In this document: in pieces, positions 54,214 through 64,000 of the stretch
Position numbering within the stretch: position 1 is the stretch's first letter
How the letters are laid out: each line of letters begins with the position of its first letter
Assembly (NCBI GenBank): GCA_020064725.1
Contig: JAGTWJ010000019.1
Coordinates: 3,720,001-3,784,000 of the forward strand
Origin: Drechslerella dactyloides
Lineage: Eukaryota > Ascomycota > Orbiliomycetes > Orbiliales > Orbiliaceae
Length of the DNA stretch: 64,000 nucleotides
Direction: 5' to 3'
The notes under the pieces: model-generated
Database searches by the model: none
What the model was told of the DNA's origin: nothing
The model's input: only the letters and a program-made list of their open reading frames with translations
Position numbers and translations under genes: made by a program

Positions 54214-54465
54214 CTACAAAGCAGGTATATCCTCCACCTTTATCCCCGCCGCCGTCATATCACTCTTCAACATGTCCAAACTACGCTGAAGATCTTGGAT
54301 CGTTTTCTTGAGACCGTCTTCCGCCACGGGTGGTGCAGTATTCGGCGGTATCTGCATTTTCTGCAGCTGCTCCTGCGCCAAAGTGAGCTCTCGGGTGAGG
54401 TCTTGGAATGCATTGATGTCCCTCTGTTGGGCGACTGTCATCTTGGCGGGGTCGAAGGTGGACAT
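54214..54465 (-). CDS. Small coiled-coil protein, 83 aa
   Basis: Intronless frame from the ATG at 54465. Two helices, VAQQRDINAFQDLTRELTLA continuing EQLQKMQ and DGLKKTIQDLQRSLDMLKSD, flank a Pro-rich turn (IPPNTAPPVAED). The end is AAGIKVEDIPAL. Its size, single exon and helix-turn-helix layout match its two neighbours, though sequence identity is weak. No family recognised; a small helical assembly factor is possible. Confidence 0.6.
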   Translation of the reverse strand: MSTFDPAKMTVAQQRDINAFQDLTRELTLAQEQLQKMQIPPNTAPPVAEDGLKKTIQDLQRSLDMLKSDMTAAGIKVEDIPAL

Positions 54466-55375
54466 TTTGCGTAGTGTATTTAGAAAGATATTTCTCTTAT
54501 TCGTTTAGGTATATTTTATAGACGCTCGAAATTGGAAATCTTGACGGTGCAATGGAGTTAGTTTTTTGTAAAGCTCAAGGTGGATATAATTGTGTCTCGC
54601 TGGCTGGTTGTGATTGGGAAACATCTGACATAGCTTACCTCGATGTTGTGTCGTGGTTCTGCCCTCAAGTTAATTATGCGAATACTACAAGTAGAGATGG
54701 TAGGAATAGAAGGGGAAGTAGGTAGCCAGTAGCTGCTATTATATATTCCCCGACTTAGATAGAGGCAATGAAATCGAATCCGAAGCATAGCATAGCTTGA
54801 ACTCAGCAGGGATCTGGAATTTGATCGTAAATAGATCTAGATCTCCGAGCTATCCGTAGTGTTGCGGAGTCCATACAGAATTTATACCCACAAAAGTTAC
54901 AAAGCTCAAGCCGGCCATTTCCATGTACGTATTAATACTCCTGTACAATGAAGTTGTATTATAATCGATTTCAGCCATCACTAGGACGGGGATATCTTAT
55001 ATCGCGGTTAGATCATCGTGGTGTTGCATTTTCTGACTTGGTGAAAAGGACGTTTGATGGAGCACGCCTTCCGTCACGATACAACGTACCCGTTACATCG
55101 TGTCAGGCGCAGGTATTGTCCTCGATCTGTGGGACGATACAAAGTTGAAAATACTATACAGCCATCCAATATAGTCAAAACGTAATAGCATCCAACGGCC
55201 AAATGCCATCTGTTGACCCGCCGGTTCAGAGACTTCCATTGCCAACGTCATGGATAGCCCAAACTCGGTCAATGCAAGCCATACATTGCTAATATAGCAT
55301 CCACTACAATTCAACCACGACACTATCGTACACGCACTTATCCCCCCCCCCCCCCCTCAAGCAGACAGACAGACA
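54466..55375. other. Intergenic, no gene seen
   Basis: About 900 bp, AT-rich. A C15 homopolymer (55342-55356) lies just past the EBP2 stop codon, in its 3' region. Confidence 0.5.
55342..55356. repeat. C15 homopolymer
   Basis: Fifteen consecutive C on the plus strand (G15 in the EBP2 transcript sense), about 20 bp downstream of the stop. Confidence 0.9.
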
Positions 55376-56742
55376 CTACCTCCGCGCCTGCCGCTTACTC
55401 TTTCCCGGTCTCATCGCCGGCTTCTTCTTCCCGCCGCCGCCACTACCGCCGAAGGAATTCCGCTTCATCCCCTTTGCGCTGAAGCCGCTCATGTCGCCGC
55501 TGGACGCTGCGTCGCCGCTCTTTGCGAACTTTTTGCGGCCGCCGAAGCCGAATTTCTCGTTTTTGCGCTGCCGCTTCGCGTTTGGTGCGCCGCGGTCGGT
55601 GCGGGAGTTTCTTGTTTCCTTTGTGGCTTTTTCGATGGCGATGTCGAAGGGGTCGCCTTCGTTTTCGTCGCCGAGGTCTGCGCCGGCGCGTTCTGTAACA
55701 CTATTAGCATTGTTCTCCGTATGTATAGTGGCTGCCTGGATGGATGGATGGATGAATGTAGAAGGGGATAGATAGGGTTAGGTGAATGGAAGGGAGACGT
55801 ACTCCTCTTCAGTAGGCTAATCTTGTCTAGCATCTCCCTCTTCTCCTTATGCCGCTCCTGCAACCGGGCAACCTGCACCGCCTTCCCGAACTTCTTCAAC
55901 TCCCGCTGCCGCTTCGCGTCCGTGGAAGCCTGCTTGCGTGCGGCCTCCTCCTTGAGTTTATCCTTCACGCGGCCCATGTGTTCTTCGCTCTTGACCATTT
56001 CGGCGAAATAGTCGGTGGGACGAGTGAAGGGTGCGCCCTCGGCGAGGAGGAGGTCGCGGCCGCGGCGGGCGGCGTCGAGCGCTTGCGTGTAGAAGGCGAG
56101 TTCGCGGGCGACGTCGTCGTGGACGTCGGCGATGGTGGAGGAGGTGGCGGACGCGGAGGTGAGGGTGTGGTGGGTTGAGAAGGGGGTGGACGGGGTGATC
56201 GGGAGGGCGATGGCGGCGCGGGCGGCGAGGAGGGCGGGGTGGTTGTTTATCGTAAGTTTCTGGCGGGGGATGATGTCTGCGTCGGGGTCGTGGTCGTCTT
56301 CCGAGATCTCGGAGAGGGGGATGTCTTCGTCGTCTTCTTCGTCTTCTTCGTCGTCTTCTTCGTCGCCGTTTTCTTGGTGAGCGGTCGGGGTTGGTTTCGA
56401 CGGTTTTAAGATACCCTTCACCGGGACGTCTTCGTCGTCGTCGTCGTCTTCCTCCTCGTCGTCTTCGGAATCATCTTCGGAATCGCTGTCGTCCAGCTTG
56501 GACGTATCAATCACCCTCCCCTCGTCACTCTCGCTTTCATCCTCCCACTCTTCCTCGTCGCCGTCGCCCTCCACGCCATTGGCCGCGACATCATCGACCT
56601 CCATTTCGTCATCTTCCTCCTCATCCTCGGCAAGCTTTCTCTTGCGCTTCCTCGCCTCCTTCTGCAGCTTCTTCTGCTTCTCAAGGTAGGGCACCTTGCC
56701 CTTCTCTGCGGCGAGGATCTGCCGCAGCTTAGCCTTCCCCAT
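55376..56742 (-). CDS. EBP2: rRNA-processing protein EBP2, 418 aa
   Basis: Two exons: 56742-55803 and 55692-55376 (1257 nt, 418 aa). The N-terminal third is basic, then very acidic (EEEDDDDDEDVPVKGILKPS). The EBP2 core follows: HDDVARELAFYTQALDAARRGR, FTRPTDYFAEMVKSEEHMGRVK and AARKQASTDAKRQRELKKFGK. After the intron come DPFDIAIEKATKE, KRQRKNEKFGFGGRKKFAKS and DMSGFSAKGMKR, the family's C-terminal hallmarks. The end is basic (KKKPAMRPGKSKRQARR). EBP2 acts in the nucleolus in 27S pre-rRNA processing and 60S assembly. The first frame reads on through the intron, but the conserved C-terminus is only reached by splicing at A|GTACGT. Confidence 0.94.
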
Positions 56743-57543
56743 TGTATCGACTGTGTATTCGTAGTATTATACGTATGAGCGAGCCGGCACAATCGGTATG
56801 CGTGTGCAGCGATGCAGCTCGAGACTGGAGGCGGTTTCAATCGTGTGGGTGGGTTGCGCGCCGTGGGTTGGTAGGCAGGTCGTCAAGAAGTTGGTTGGTG
56901 GTGGTCGCGAGTTTCGTGTCGGCTGTTCAGAAATTTTTTTGGTTCGGCGGCGGCAGGGATTTGTGCGACAGAAAAAGAAACGTGTCGCACAGGCGTTTTC
57001 TGTCCAACTAACTGCGCAGTATATGGCCGCCACGAAATAGCTCCACCAAGCGTTCTGCGCATTGATTCACGCATGGAGGTAAGCGAGAGTACTTATTTGC
57101 ATCCTACGATTCGTAGAAAAGCAGCAAGTGCGGTGATCTTCCCATTCGTATACTCGATTACCTCGGACCAGCTTCAACTAGACCAGCATGTTGGCATCTT
57201 CACCTTGCAACTTCTACAAATCGTGGCCTCACATGAAATCTATTAATCCAGTCATTCTGCTAAAAAAATATAAATGTTCCATCTCATTGCATGCTATTAT
57301 TCGTAATCAAAGGGTATAAGTGTTTACTAGTAGCTTTTTAAAACAAAAAAGACAGACATCCGCCCCCCACCGCATAGTACGATAAGAGTAACCGCAACGC
57401 TAACGCCATCCTAGCCCCAGAGTGCGAAATTCAAATCCCAGGAACTACCACCCCAGAAAACATATAAATCGAGTACAATGCGCAGCAGCACCTGGCTGCA
57501 TAAGAACCGAGCATGCTATATCCGTCCCTCTCTACTCAGTCCA
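56743..57543. other. EBP2 promoter and 3' flank of the RFTS-like gene
   Basis: About 800 bp. No gene is supported. Confidence 0.5.
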
Positions 57544-60136
57544 TCAACACGCACCAGCGGGGAACCACGACCGCGACTTGTTCGCCTCGCCCTCCAGGAA
57601 ATTCACCAGATTGCTAAGCACCGCCGTTAGTAAGTGCACAATTGTATAAGGATCGGGATTGAGATAGTGGCAAGCTTACTCGATATTCGTCCACGGATCC
57701 CGAACCTGCTGGTCCCGCAGCACCGTCTGCGCCTGCTCGATATTGTCCCTCTTCTTCGCCAGCGTCTCCTCCGTCGCATGCTTCCGCAACGGACACACCC
57801 GCCAGTGATCCGACGCCTTCCTCGCGCCCTCAAAGCTCGCGGCGTCCTCGATGATAAAGCTGCATTTCTGCCCCTTCTCGTCGTACCCCAGGCACTCCCA
57901 CGACACGTCCACCGACGCCCCGCCTTTAATCGACACCCCAGGCGGCACGCTCGAGATTTTGAGCGACGACATGGAAGTCTCAATTTCCTCCGGCGCAGCG
58001 ACCTTGCGGGGCCGTCCTCGCGGAGCCTTGCCGGCGCGTAGCCGGGCGTTGCGGCGGGCCTCCTTCACCGGCTGCAGGAGCTCGTGGATGTACGTCCCCC
58101 TATTGACGTTCTGCAGCAGCTCCACAGCCGTGTCGAAGTCCCATTCCATCGTGTCCACGAGGTACTCGGTCCCGGGGACGCGGCGGATGACGCTCTCGTC
58201 GGTGATTTCGTCCGAGTAGTATCCCGTCGCGTAGATGACGTCAATGTACACGGGTTTGAGGCCGTGCTGCTTGCGCCATTCGGCTGTTTCGTTGGCGAAC
58301 TCCATGAACTTTAGGTACTCGGGCTGGCTGTCCGTCTTGGAGATCTTCTGGTACATGGAGTGTTGTTGTATGAGCTTGGAGATTGCCTGGTCGCGGAGGT
58401 CGTCGTAGCCGGGTTGGTTTTCGTCCAGCGGGACTACATCTGATGACGAAGCGTTCTTCTGCGTTCTGGTTGAGGGTCGCGATGTGCTTGAGGAGCCTGT
58501 CGCAATGCGGGCCGGAGCAGCCTTTGAGGCAGCCTTGCGGGGTGGTGACGAAGTTTTCGGCGCTGCTTTGGCCGTCCCTTTGGAGCCAGCATGACGGGAC
58601 GTCCTGGTTGTCGGAGCTGCGATGACTTTCTCGACGGGCTTCTGCGGGTCCTTGATGGAATCTTTGATGACTTCCTTCAAGGTCTCGATTGAGGGCTTGG
58701 GTATTGGTGGAGGCTGCGCGACTGGGGGTTCCGCAGGAGGCTGACGAGGGAGAGTGGGGAGAGCCTGCGGGGTCGGATCTATATCTATGTCTATAGACGT
58801 CGATGCGGTCAATGTTGATGCTGAAGGGAAGCTTGTCTGTAGGGTAGAGTCTGTATGGAACGTAGGCGAATGCTGCGACGGTCTCGTATTCCTTGTCGCC
58901 CTTCCGGAGAGCACAACTCGTTCCTGCGAAGACGGGCCCGGGGCCTCGAGCGCGGGTGGGGACTCCGATGCCGCGACTATGCGGTTCGAGCGCCTCGACT
59001 TGTGCCCCAGCTTGAAGGGCGGGGTGGATTTTCGAGATTTCCCAGAGATATCGCCGGCGCTCGTCTTTCTCCGGCGCGAGCCCGGCTCGTCCGTCGAGTG
59101 GTCACGGGACTTCCGCTTGGAGCTCGTTTCCGCTTCCGAGGCGCCGCTGCTAGCGGTCCCGGAGCGGTTCCGAGTCACCCTTCGCGGAGGCGACGTTTCC
59201 GCTTTCGCCGGTCTCATCTGCGGGGATTTTGAGAGCCGTTCGGCCTTCTCGTTGGTCGCATTTTGGATTTCCTTTGTGACTTTATCGATAACCGCCTGGA
59301 CTTCTTCAATCTCATCCTGTTGCGGAATACCGCGGTTAGCACGCGCAAGCCTGCAGCGACGACCGGGAAGAAGACATACGTGATAGCTTTCGAGCATGTA
59401 CCTCCAGAACGGGGTTCGCTTGTATCGGGTGTCCTCGAGCAGCTGGGCTATGACGAACCGCCGGTGGGTCCTGACGAGCTTTTCTGCATCCTGAACGCTT
59501 CCAACAACCGGATTTTCGGCCATCTACAGTCGCGTCAGCATATTTTCCGGTCCCACCTGCGGTAAGCGGGCTAACTCGCACCTCTGTATAGACAGCTTCC
59601 ATTGTCGTTCGCAAGCGCGGGCCTTTCGCGGATATGGAGCCGTACTTGTCGACGATAAAGTTGTAGATGGCGGCCTTCTGCAGCATGGTATCGTAGATTT
59701 CCTGGTACGATTTCGCAGGGTGGATACCGTACCAGGCGGCGTTTCCGAGGGCCCATATTATGATCTTTTCGTCGGGGAGGCGCTCAATTGACCATCTTCG
59801 GACGTTGGCGATAAGCAAGTCGCAGTTCACGAGGTTCTGGTTTCGGACTGCGGGCGGGCGGGCGCACGGGTGAGCGAGTTAGTTGGGTAACCTTCCATAG
59901 AATCCGGGGTGTGGGGAACGTGTCGCACCAAACTCCTGCAGCTCGTCCGGTATCGTCCTGATTCGGCCCTTGACGTGGAAGGGGCCCTTTTCAAGGACGT
60001 CCAGCAGATCGATGAGGCCATCCTTGTGGGACGACTTTTTGGAGGTGACGATGGCGTCGTAGAGGTCGCAGGTGGGCCAGTCGTCGGGGTGCACGATCTT
60101 GGGGTTTTGCTCCTTGAGAGCGTGGGTTTCGAGCAT
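57544..60136 (-). CDS. RFTS (DNMT1 replication-foci domain)-like chromatin protein, 774 aa
   Basis: Five exons: 60136-59929, 59847-59582, 59523-59380, 59316-57680 and 57613-57544 (2325 nt, 774 aa). The N-terminal 200 residues look like the replication-foci-targeting domain: LIDLLDVLEKGPFHVKGRIR, IIIWALGNAAWYGIHPA, YQEIYDTMLQKAAIYNFIVD and LVRTHRRFVIAQLLEDTR. A basic, Ser-rich disordered region follows, with an AT-hook-like PRGRPRK further on. The C-terminal part has an uncharacterised domain (YLKFMEFANETAEWRKQHGL; YIDVIYATGYYSDEITDES) and a possible Cys/His cluster (SWECLG, KCSFI, HWRVCPLRKH). No methyltransferase motifs are present. The last exon is assigned from a perfect TACTAAC branch site, and intron 3 is 63 nt without stops. 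The start is uncertain: the frame opens above 60136 but only from GTG. Confidence 0.75.
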
Positions 60137-61058
60137 TGTTGGCGACCAGCTCGGGAGTCTTGACGGGGGAGCTGCGGGTTGGAGCGGCGAGGGCGGGCGG
60201 GTGTAGCGATAGACGGCGTGGGCGGGAATCGGTGGTGGCGTGTCAGGCCGGCTACTGGTCGGCGGGTTGTTTACTGCTACGAATGGCACGGGCGGTGGTT
60301 ATTGCGGTGAGAAGGACGGGTCGGCGCGTCATGTCGTCTCGCCTGGAGCCAGGAGGATCGCAGGAGAGGCCGGGGAACGGGGGCGAGCGATACGGGGGAT
60401 CTGGCGATGCTGCGATGGGGAAGCAGGGGGCGGTGACGGTGATGATGACGGGCGTCGACGGCGGTGGGCGGGCGGCGAGGTATCGTGGACGGACGTCCGC
60501 TTTGGCTTTCGTTTGGCGCAGCTGTCACCGCGGCTTGGCACAACAAACCGCAGCCTTGGCGCCGACACCTCGAACCATATTCCAGCATCACTACCCGTAT
60601 TCCGTCTTGCTATAACTATCGAAGGCGCTATGACTAAGCGGGCAAACGTATTCCGCAGACGGGCACTCGTAAGCCGGGACGTCGCACCTTCCAGAAAGAG
60701 CCCGGCTGTCTCTTGGCCTCCCGACAGCCCTGGCCCGCCCGACGTCACCGCGTGCGCATGTGTTGTTGCTGCACGCTCCCCGGCTGCTGTCCGTCACAAG
60801 CCAGCGTCTCAGCCCTGTCGCAGCAGCCCGTCAACGCATATCCTCCTGCCATCTCCATCCTCCCAGACATAGACATCTCCAAGCGCATCGATATCTAGAT
60901 CTCCACATCCACATCGCGCCCCCCGTCCATCCATCGCCATCACCCATCGCTACCACTACTCTCCATCCTCCAGCAGTCCAGATCTTCCTCTCCCGAAATT
61001 CTGTCCCTAGTCACCACCGGCCGGTGACTGACTGGCAGCCTGCCGCGATCGCGTTTCT
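60137..61058. other. Divergent promoter region: RFTS-like gene / hydrolase gene
   Basis: About 920 bp with no supported separate gene. The left part may include more 5' coding or leader sequence of the RFTS-like gene. The right part (60850-61050) is C-rich, like a fungal leader. Confidence 0.5.
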
Positions 61059-63954
61059 ATGAGCAGGAAACGGTCAAAGAAGCCAACTACCTCCCCTCCT
61101 CCTCCCCTCCAGCAGCAGAACCCCTCTGCCTCCACCTCCACCACCTCCGTCACCTCCCAGGCCACCGTCACCACCCATCACGATGATGCCAGTGCCACCA
61201 GCTCCACAATGTCCAAGTCTGCTGCCTCAGCCTTGGAGTCTACCGCCTCCGTAGTGCACAAAGTGAAGGTACGAATCACACCCATCTCCAAAACTGGCTG
61301 TTGATAAATCGCTCCCCCGTCCAAAATAGCATTTGACTGACGTTTCCTCCCCCCACTCCCCAACAGACAAAAGCCTCGGAAGCCTCGCAGTCCGTCGCCA
61401 AAGCCATCCCCCAACGTCCTCCCCAAAACATCACCCGCTTCGCCAGCACCAAGGCCACCGCCAGCACACAACTCGCCCAGGAGACAGTCCCCCGAACGCA
61501 ATCGTTCTCGTCCTTGCGGTCGTCCAGGTCTGGCTCCGGCTCCTCGATGAGGCCCCAGCAATCGATGTCTCCCATGGCGAAACATCTGTCGCCGCCGAAG
61601 CCGACAACTCAGTTGACGAGCACCTCGCAGGACGACCAATCAGAGGCCCAAACAGCCAGCGACAGCAGGCCCGAGAACGGACAACCTCCGAAATCGTCGC
61701 TGACCGGACCTGATGGTACCACGGTCAAGAACGCAGGCAAAGCCGACGAACCCCAAACTGCGACAACCGTTCCAGAACAGGCAGAGCAGAAAACCACGTC
61801 GTCGTCCTGGCTGTACTGGTGGGGAACAGGTCAGCCGGGACCTGCGGTAGCGGCCACCCAGGGTACAGCTGGCACGCAGCAGCCCGATGCTACCCCGACA
61901 CCGCCCGAAACAGATCCACCTCCGCAATCCACGCCCCCACCGACGATGCATGCGGTTGACAAGATCAAAGCGGACAATAAAACCCTGCAGAAAGTCAGAA
62001 GCGCCGAGAACCTGGGTCTGCGGAAGAACCTCAATGCAAGCACCACCTCGGTGAAAACAGCACCTCCATCAATTGCCGACAGTCGTCCCACTACTGAACC
62101 AATTGAAGAGTCGCCATCCAACCCTCCACCGACAACTGCCCCGATGCAAAGCACCCAGCAGGCGCAACGGTCATCATGGCTCGGATACTGGTACGGTGCA
62201 GCTGAACCGGCCACGGCAGCGAACAAGCCGGATGTGGAGATGGCCGACGACTCTGGGGAGGCCAAGGACTCAGCGGGCGAGGGAGGAAGTCAAATTCGAG
62301 ACTCTACCCCTCCGCTGGAGAACGAACCCGCTGCCGAAGGTCACAAGGACGATGATGCAGCGCCGAAGCCTGCTCAGGCAGAGGGCTTGCTGGCTCGAGG
62401 AGCAGCATGGGTCTTTTGGTCGAAACCGACGCCCCAGCCTGATGGGAGTGGGATGACGGAAACGGGAGAGATCGCGATAGCCGGTTCGTCAACCGAAAGA
62501 GAGCCCAAGAGGGCAAAATTAATGACCCCATCTCCACAGCCGCCGGGAGCCAGCAGGGCGAACGGATCTACGACTTCGCTCAACGGCAGACCCAACTCTG
62601 CCTCCGCGACAAACCAACAGCCACCATCCATACCCGTAGCTCCGAAGGAGGTCTCGCCGGCCGCGAAGACGCTGCAGAAAGTTCTGCCACCAAACCTTCT
62701 GGTCCCTTCCTTCGACTCCTGCTACAATCCCCAGCAATCGCGCTCTTGGTTCAACCTGAGCCAAGTCAATCGCCTCTGGTCGACTCCCAGGGCTCCTTCT
62801 CGAAACCAGCTGACTCTCGCAGCCATCAAGCCACGGGTTCGCAAGGCTGTCGCGATCGGAGTGCATGGTTTCTTCCCGATGAAGCTAGTTCAGCGAGTTC
62901 TCGGTGAGCCGACTGGCACCTCGCTGCGATTTGCAACGGAGGGGGCAGCAGCCATCCAGCGCTGGGCTGACCAGCATAACATCAATGTTGACATTGAAAA
63001 GATAGCTCTCGACGGGGAAGGTCGGGTGTCTGACAGGGTGGAAATGCTGTGGAAGCTGCTGGAAAACAAACTGGACATCATCCGGGCTGCGGACTTTGTC
63101 CTGGTCTGCTGCCACTCCCAGGGCACGCCGGTTGGCGTGCACTTGGTCGCCAGGATGATCGAATACGAGGTCGTCAACAGGACGAGAGTTGGGATAATTG
63201 GCATGGCCGGCATCAACCTCGGCCCCTTTGCGGAACTCAACTCGCGGATCCTCACGGGCTCGGCCAAGGAGCTCTTCGAGTTTTCGAGCCCGACGAGCCT
63301 GGTATCGCAGCAGTACATCGAGTCGCTGACGACAGTGCTCGCACACGGCGTCAAGCTGGTCTTCGTCGGCAGCATTGACGACCAGCTGGTCTCGCTGTAC
63401 TCGTCGACGTTCTCGAACATCAGTCATCCGTTCATCTACCGCGCCGTCTTTGTCGACGGACGAGTGCACGCTCCCAATTTCATCTCGCACGTCGTCGGCC
63501 TGGCGTTGAAGCTGCGCAACATCGGCGTCCGAGACCACGGTATCATCCGGGAGCTGTCCGGGCCGCTGGCGGGCAGCCTGTACGGCGGGGAGGGCCATTC
63601 GAGAATCTACGACGATTCGGCCATCTACGACTTGGGCGTCAGGCATACACTGGAGACCAACACGAAGGAATACCTCCGCGTGCCGCTCAAGGTTGAAGAG
63701 TACGAGCTGCCGTCTACCGTGAACCCGTACATTCTACCGTGGGCGATGCGGGGCATGCTCGAGGAGCGGCGGGTGCAGGATGAGCTGCAGGAGGAGGCGC
63801 AGACGCTGCTGGATGAGTTTGGCAAGTGGCATCCGACGTCGAAGGTGCTGAAGGATGTCAAGTACGTTGTCCCCTGCGATGTCAGTGTTTGAGAAGCGAG
63901 TGCTAACGTGTGTGTGGCAGGTTCCGTCTTGAGGCGATACGGTCGCGGTTGTAA
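61059..63954 (+). CDS. YML020W-family alpha/beta-hydrolase-like protein, 912 aa
   Basis: Three exons: 61059-61268, 61367-63861 and 63921-63954 (2739 nt, 912 aa). The N-terminal 480 residues are disordered (Ser/Thr/Pro/Gln-rich). They contain three short Trp motifs: SSWLYWWG (W218), SSWLGYWYG (W341) and AAWVFWS (W418). The C-terminal hydrolase-like domain begins LPPNLLVPSFDSCY and has VAIGVHGFFP (oxyanion-type strand-turn). The nucleophile elbow is CCHSQGTP, with Ser654. IGMAGINLGPF, FVGSIDDQLVSLYSS (possible acid Asp) and RAVFVDGRVHAPNF (possible His) follow. This matches the fungal family of yeast YML020W, of unknown function; lipase-like activity is inferred. The final 11 codons come from a small third exon. 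Confidence 0.85.
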
Positions 63955-64000
63955 TAGACTGGGAGTGATGTCCGCTATCTCGAAGTCACGCTCTTTCCGA

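Noticed and set aside
1..64000. CRISPR array, bacterial operons or insertion sequences
   Set aside because: The tandem repeats are short microsatellites without spacers, and all genes are eukaryotic with introns.

Overview
The window is nuclear DNA of a filamentous ascomycete (Pezizomycotina). Genes are split by many short spliceosomal introns (about 40-230 nt) with GT..AG ends and CTNAC-type branch points. The gene set mixes eukaryotic housekeeping genes with fungus-specific ones: a HAM1-like protein, a GH30 glycosidase with a fungal cellulose-binding module, and a PNP-NACHT-WD40 NLR. One gene carries nonsense mutations of the kind left by repeat-induced point mutation (RIP). I cannot fix the species or order from sequence alone.

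Layout. 0-6 kb: gene-poor, rich in microsatellites, with one unrecognised two-exon gene (1413-2111, minus). 6-14.5 kb: a 12-exon vWA-domain gene with Pro/Gly/Gln-rich tails (plus), the AMPK gamma subunit SNF4 (plus) and hydroxymethylbilane synthase HEM3 (minus). 14.5-18.3 kb: a secreted M35-like metalloprotease gene with a frame break (plus) and a large membrane protein (minus). 19-27 kb: a dense housekeeping block with LSM3 and mitochondrial uL15m sharing a 216-bp divergent promoter, a DNAJC17/Cwf23 J-RRM splicing factor, IBA57 and a HAM1-like protein. 27-40 kb: accessory, with a GH30-CBM1 glycosidase, a Thr-rich secreted Cys protein, a decayed NLR and an intron-bearing tRNA-Pro(AGG). 40-51.4 kb: an F-box-like protein, HSBP1, a two-thioredoxin-domain PDI, TOM22, a DUF4211-like protein and a Ser-rich unknown. 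52-54.5 kb: three tiny intronless coiled-coil genes. 55-64 kb: EBP2, an RFTS-like chromatin protein and a YML020W-family alpha/beta hydrolase.

How the genes fit together. There is no operon or metabolic cluster. Recurring themes are RNA processing and ribosome or organelle biogenesis (LSM3, Cwf23, EBP2, uL15m, TOM22, IBA57) and the secretory pathway and its cargo (PDI, GH30, Thr-rich protein, metalloprotease). Divergent pairs (LSM3/uL15m, F-box-like/HSBP1, PDI/TOM22, RFTS-like/hydrolase) probably share promoters. All gene models below were built by hand from frames, splice signals and family conservation. In each multi-exon CDS, apart from the two broken genes, the exon lengths sum to a multiple of three.

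The most notable observations are: an NLR whose frame is interrupted by seven stops, six of which fit RIP-type transitions, with few indels; micro-exons of 6, 16, 10 and 13 nt; and a PDI in which both CGHC active sites are split by an intron in the same codon. No previously undescribed multi-gene system is evident. The best candidates for uncharacterised biology are the small coiled-coil gene cluster, the RFTS-like protein and the vWA protein.
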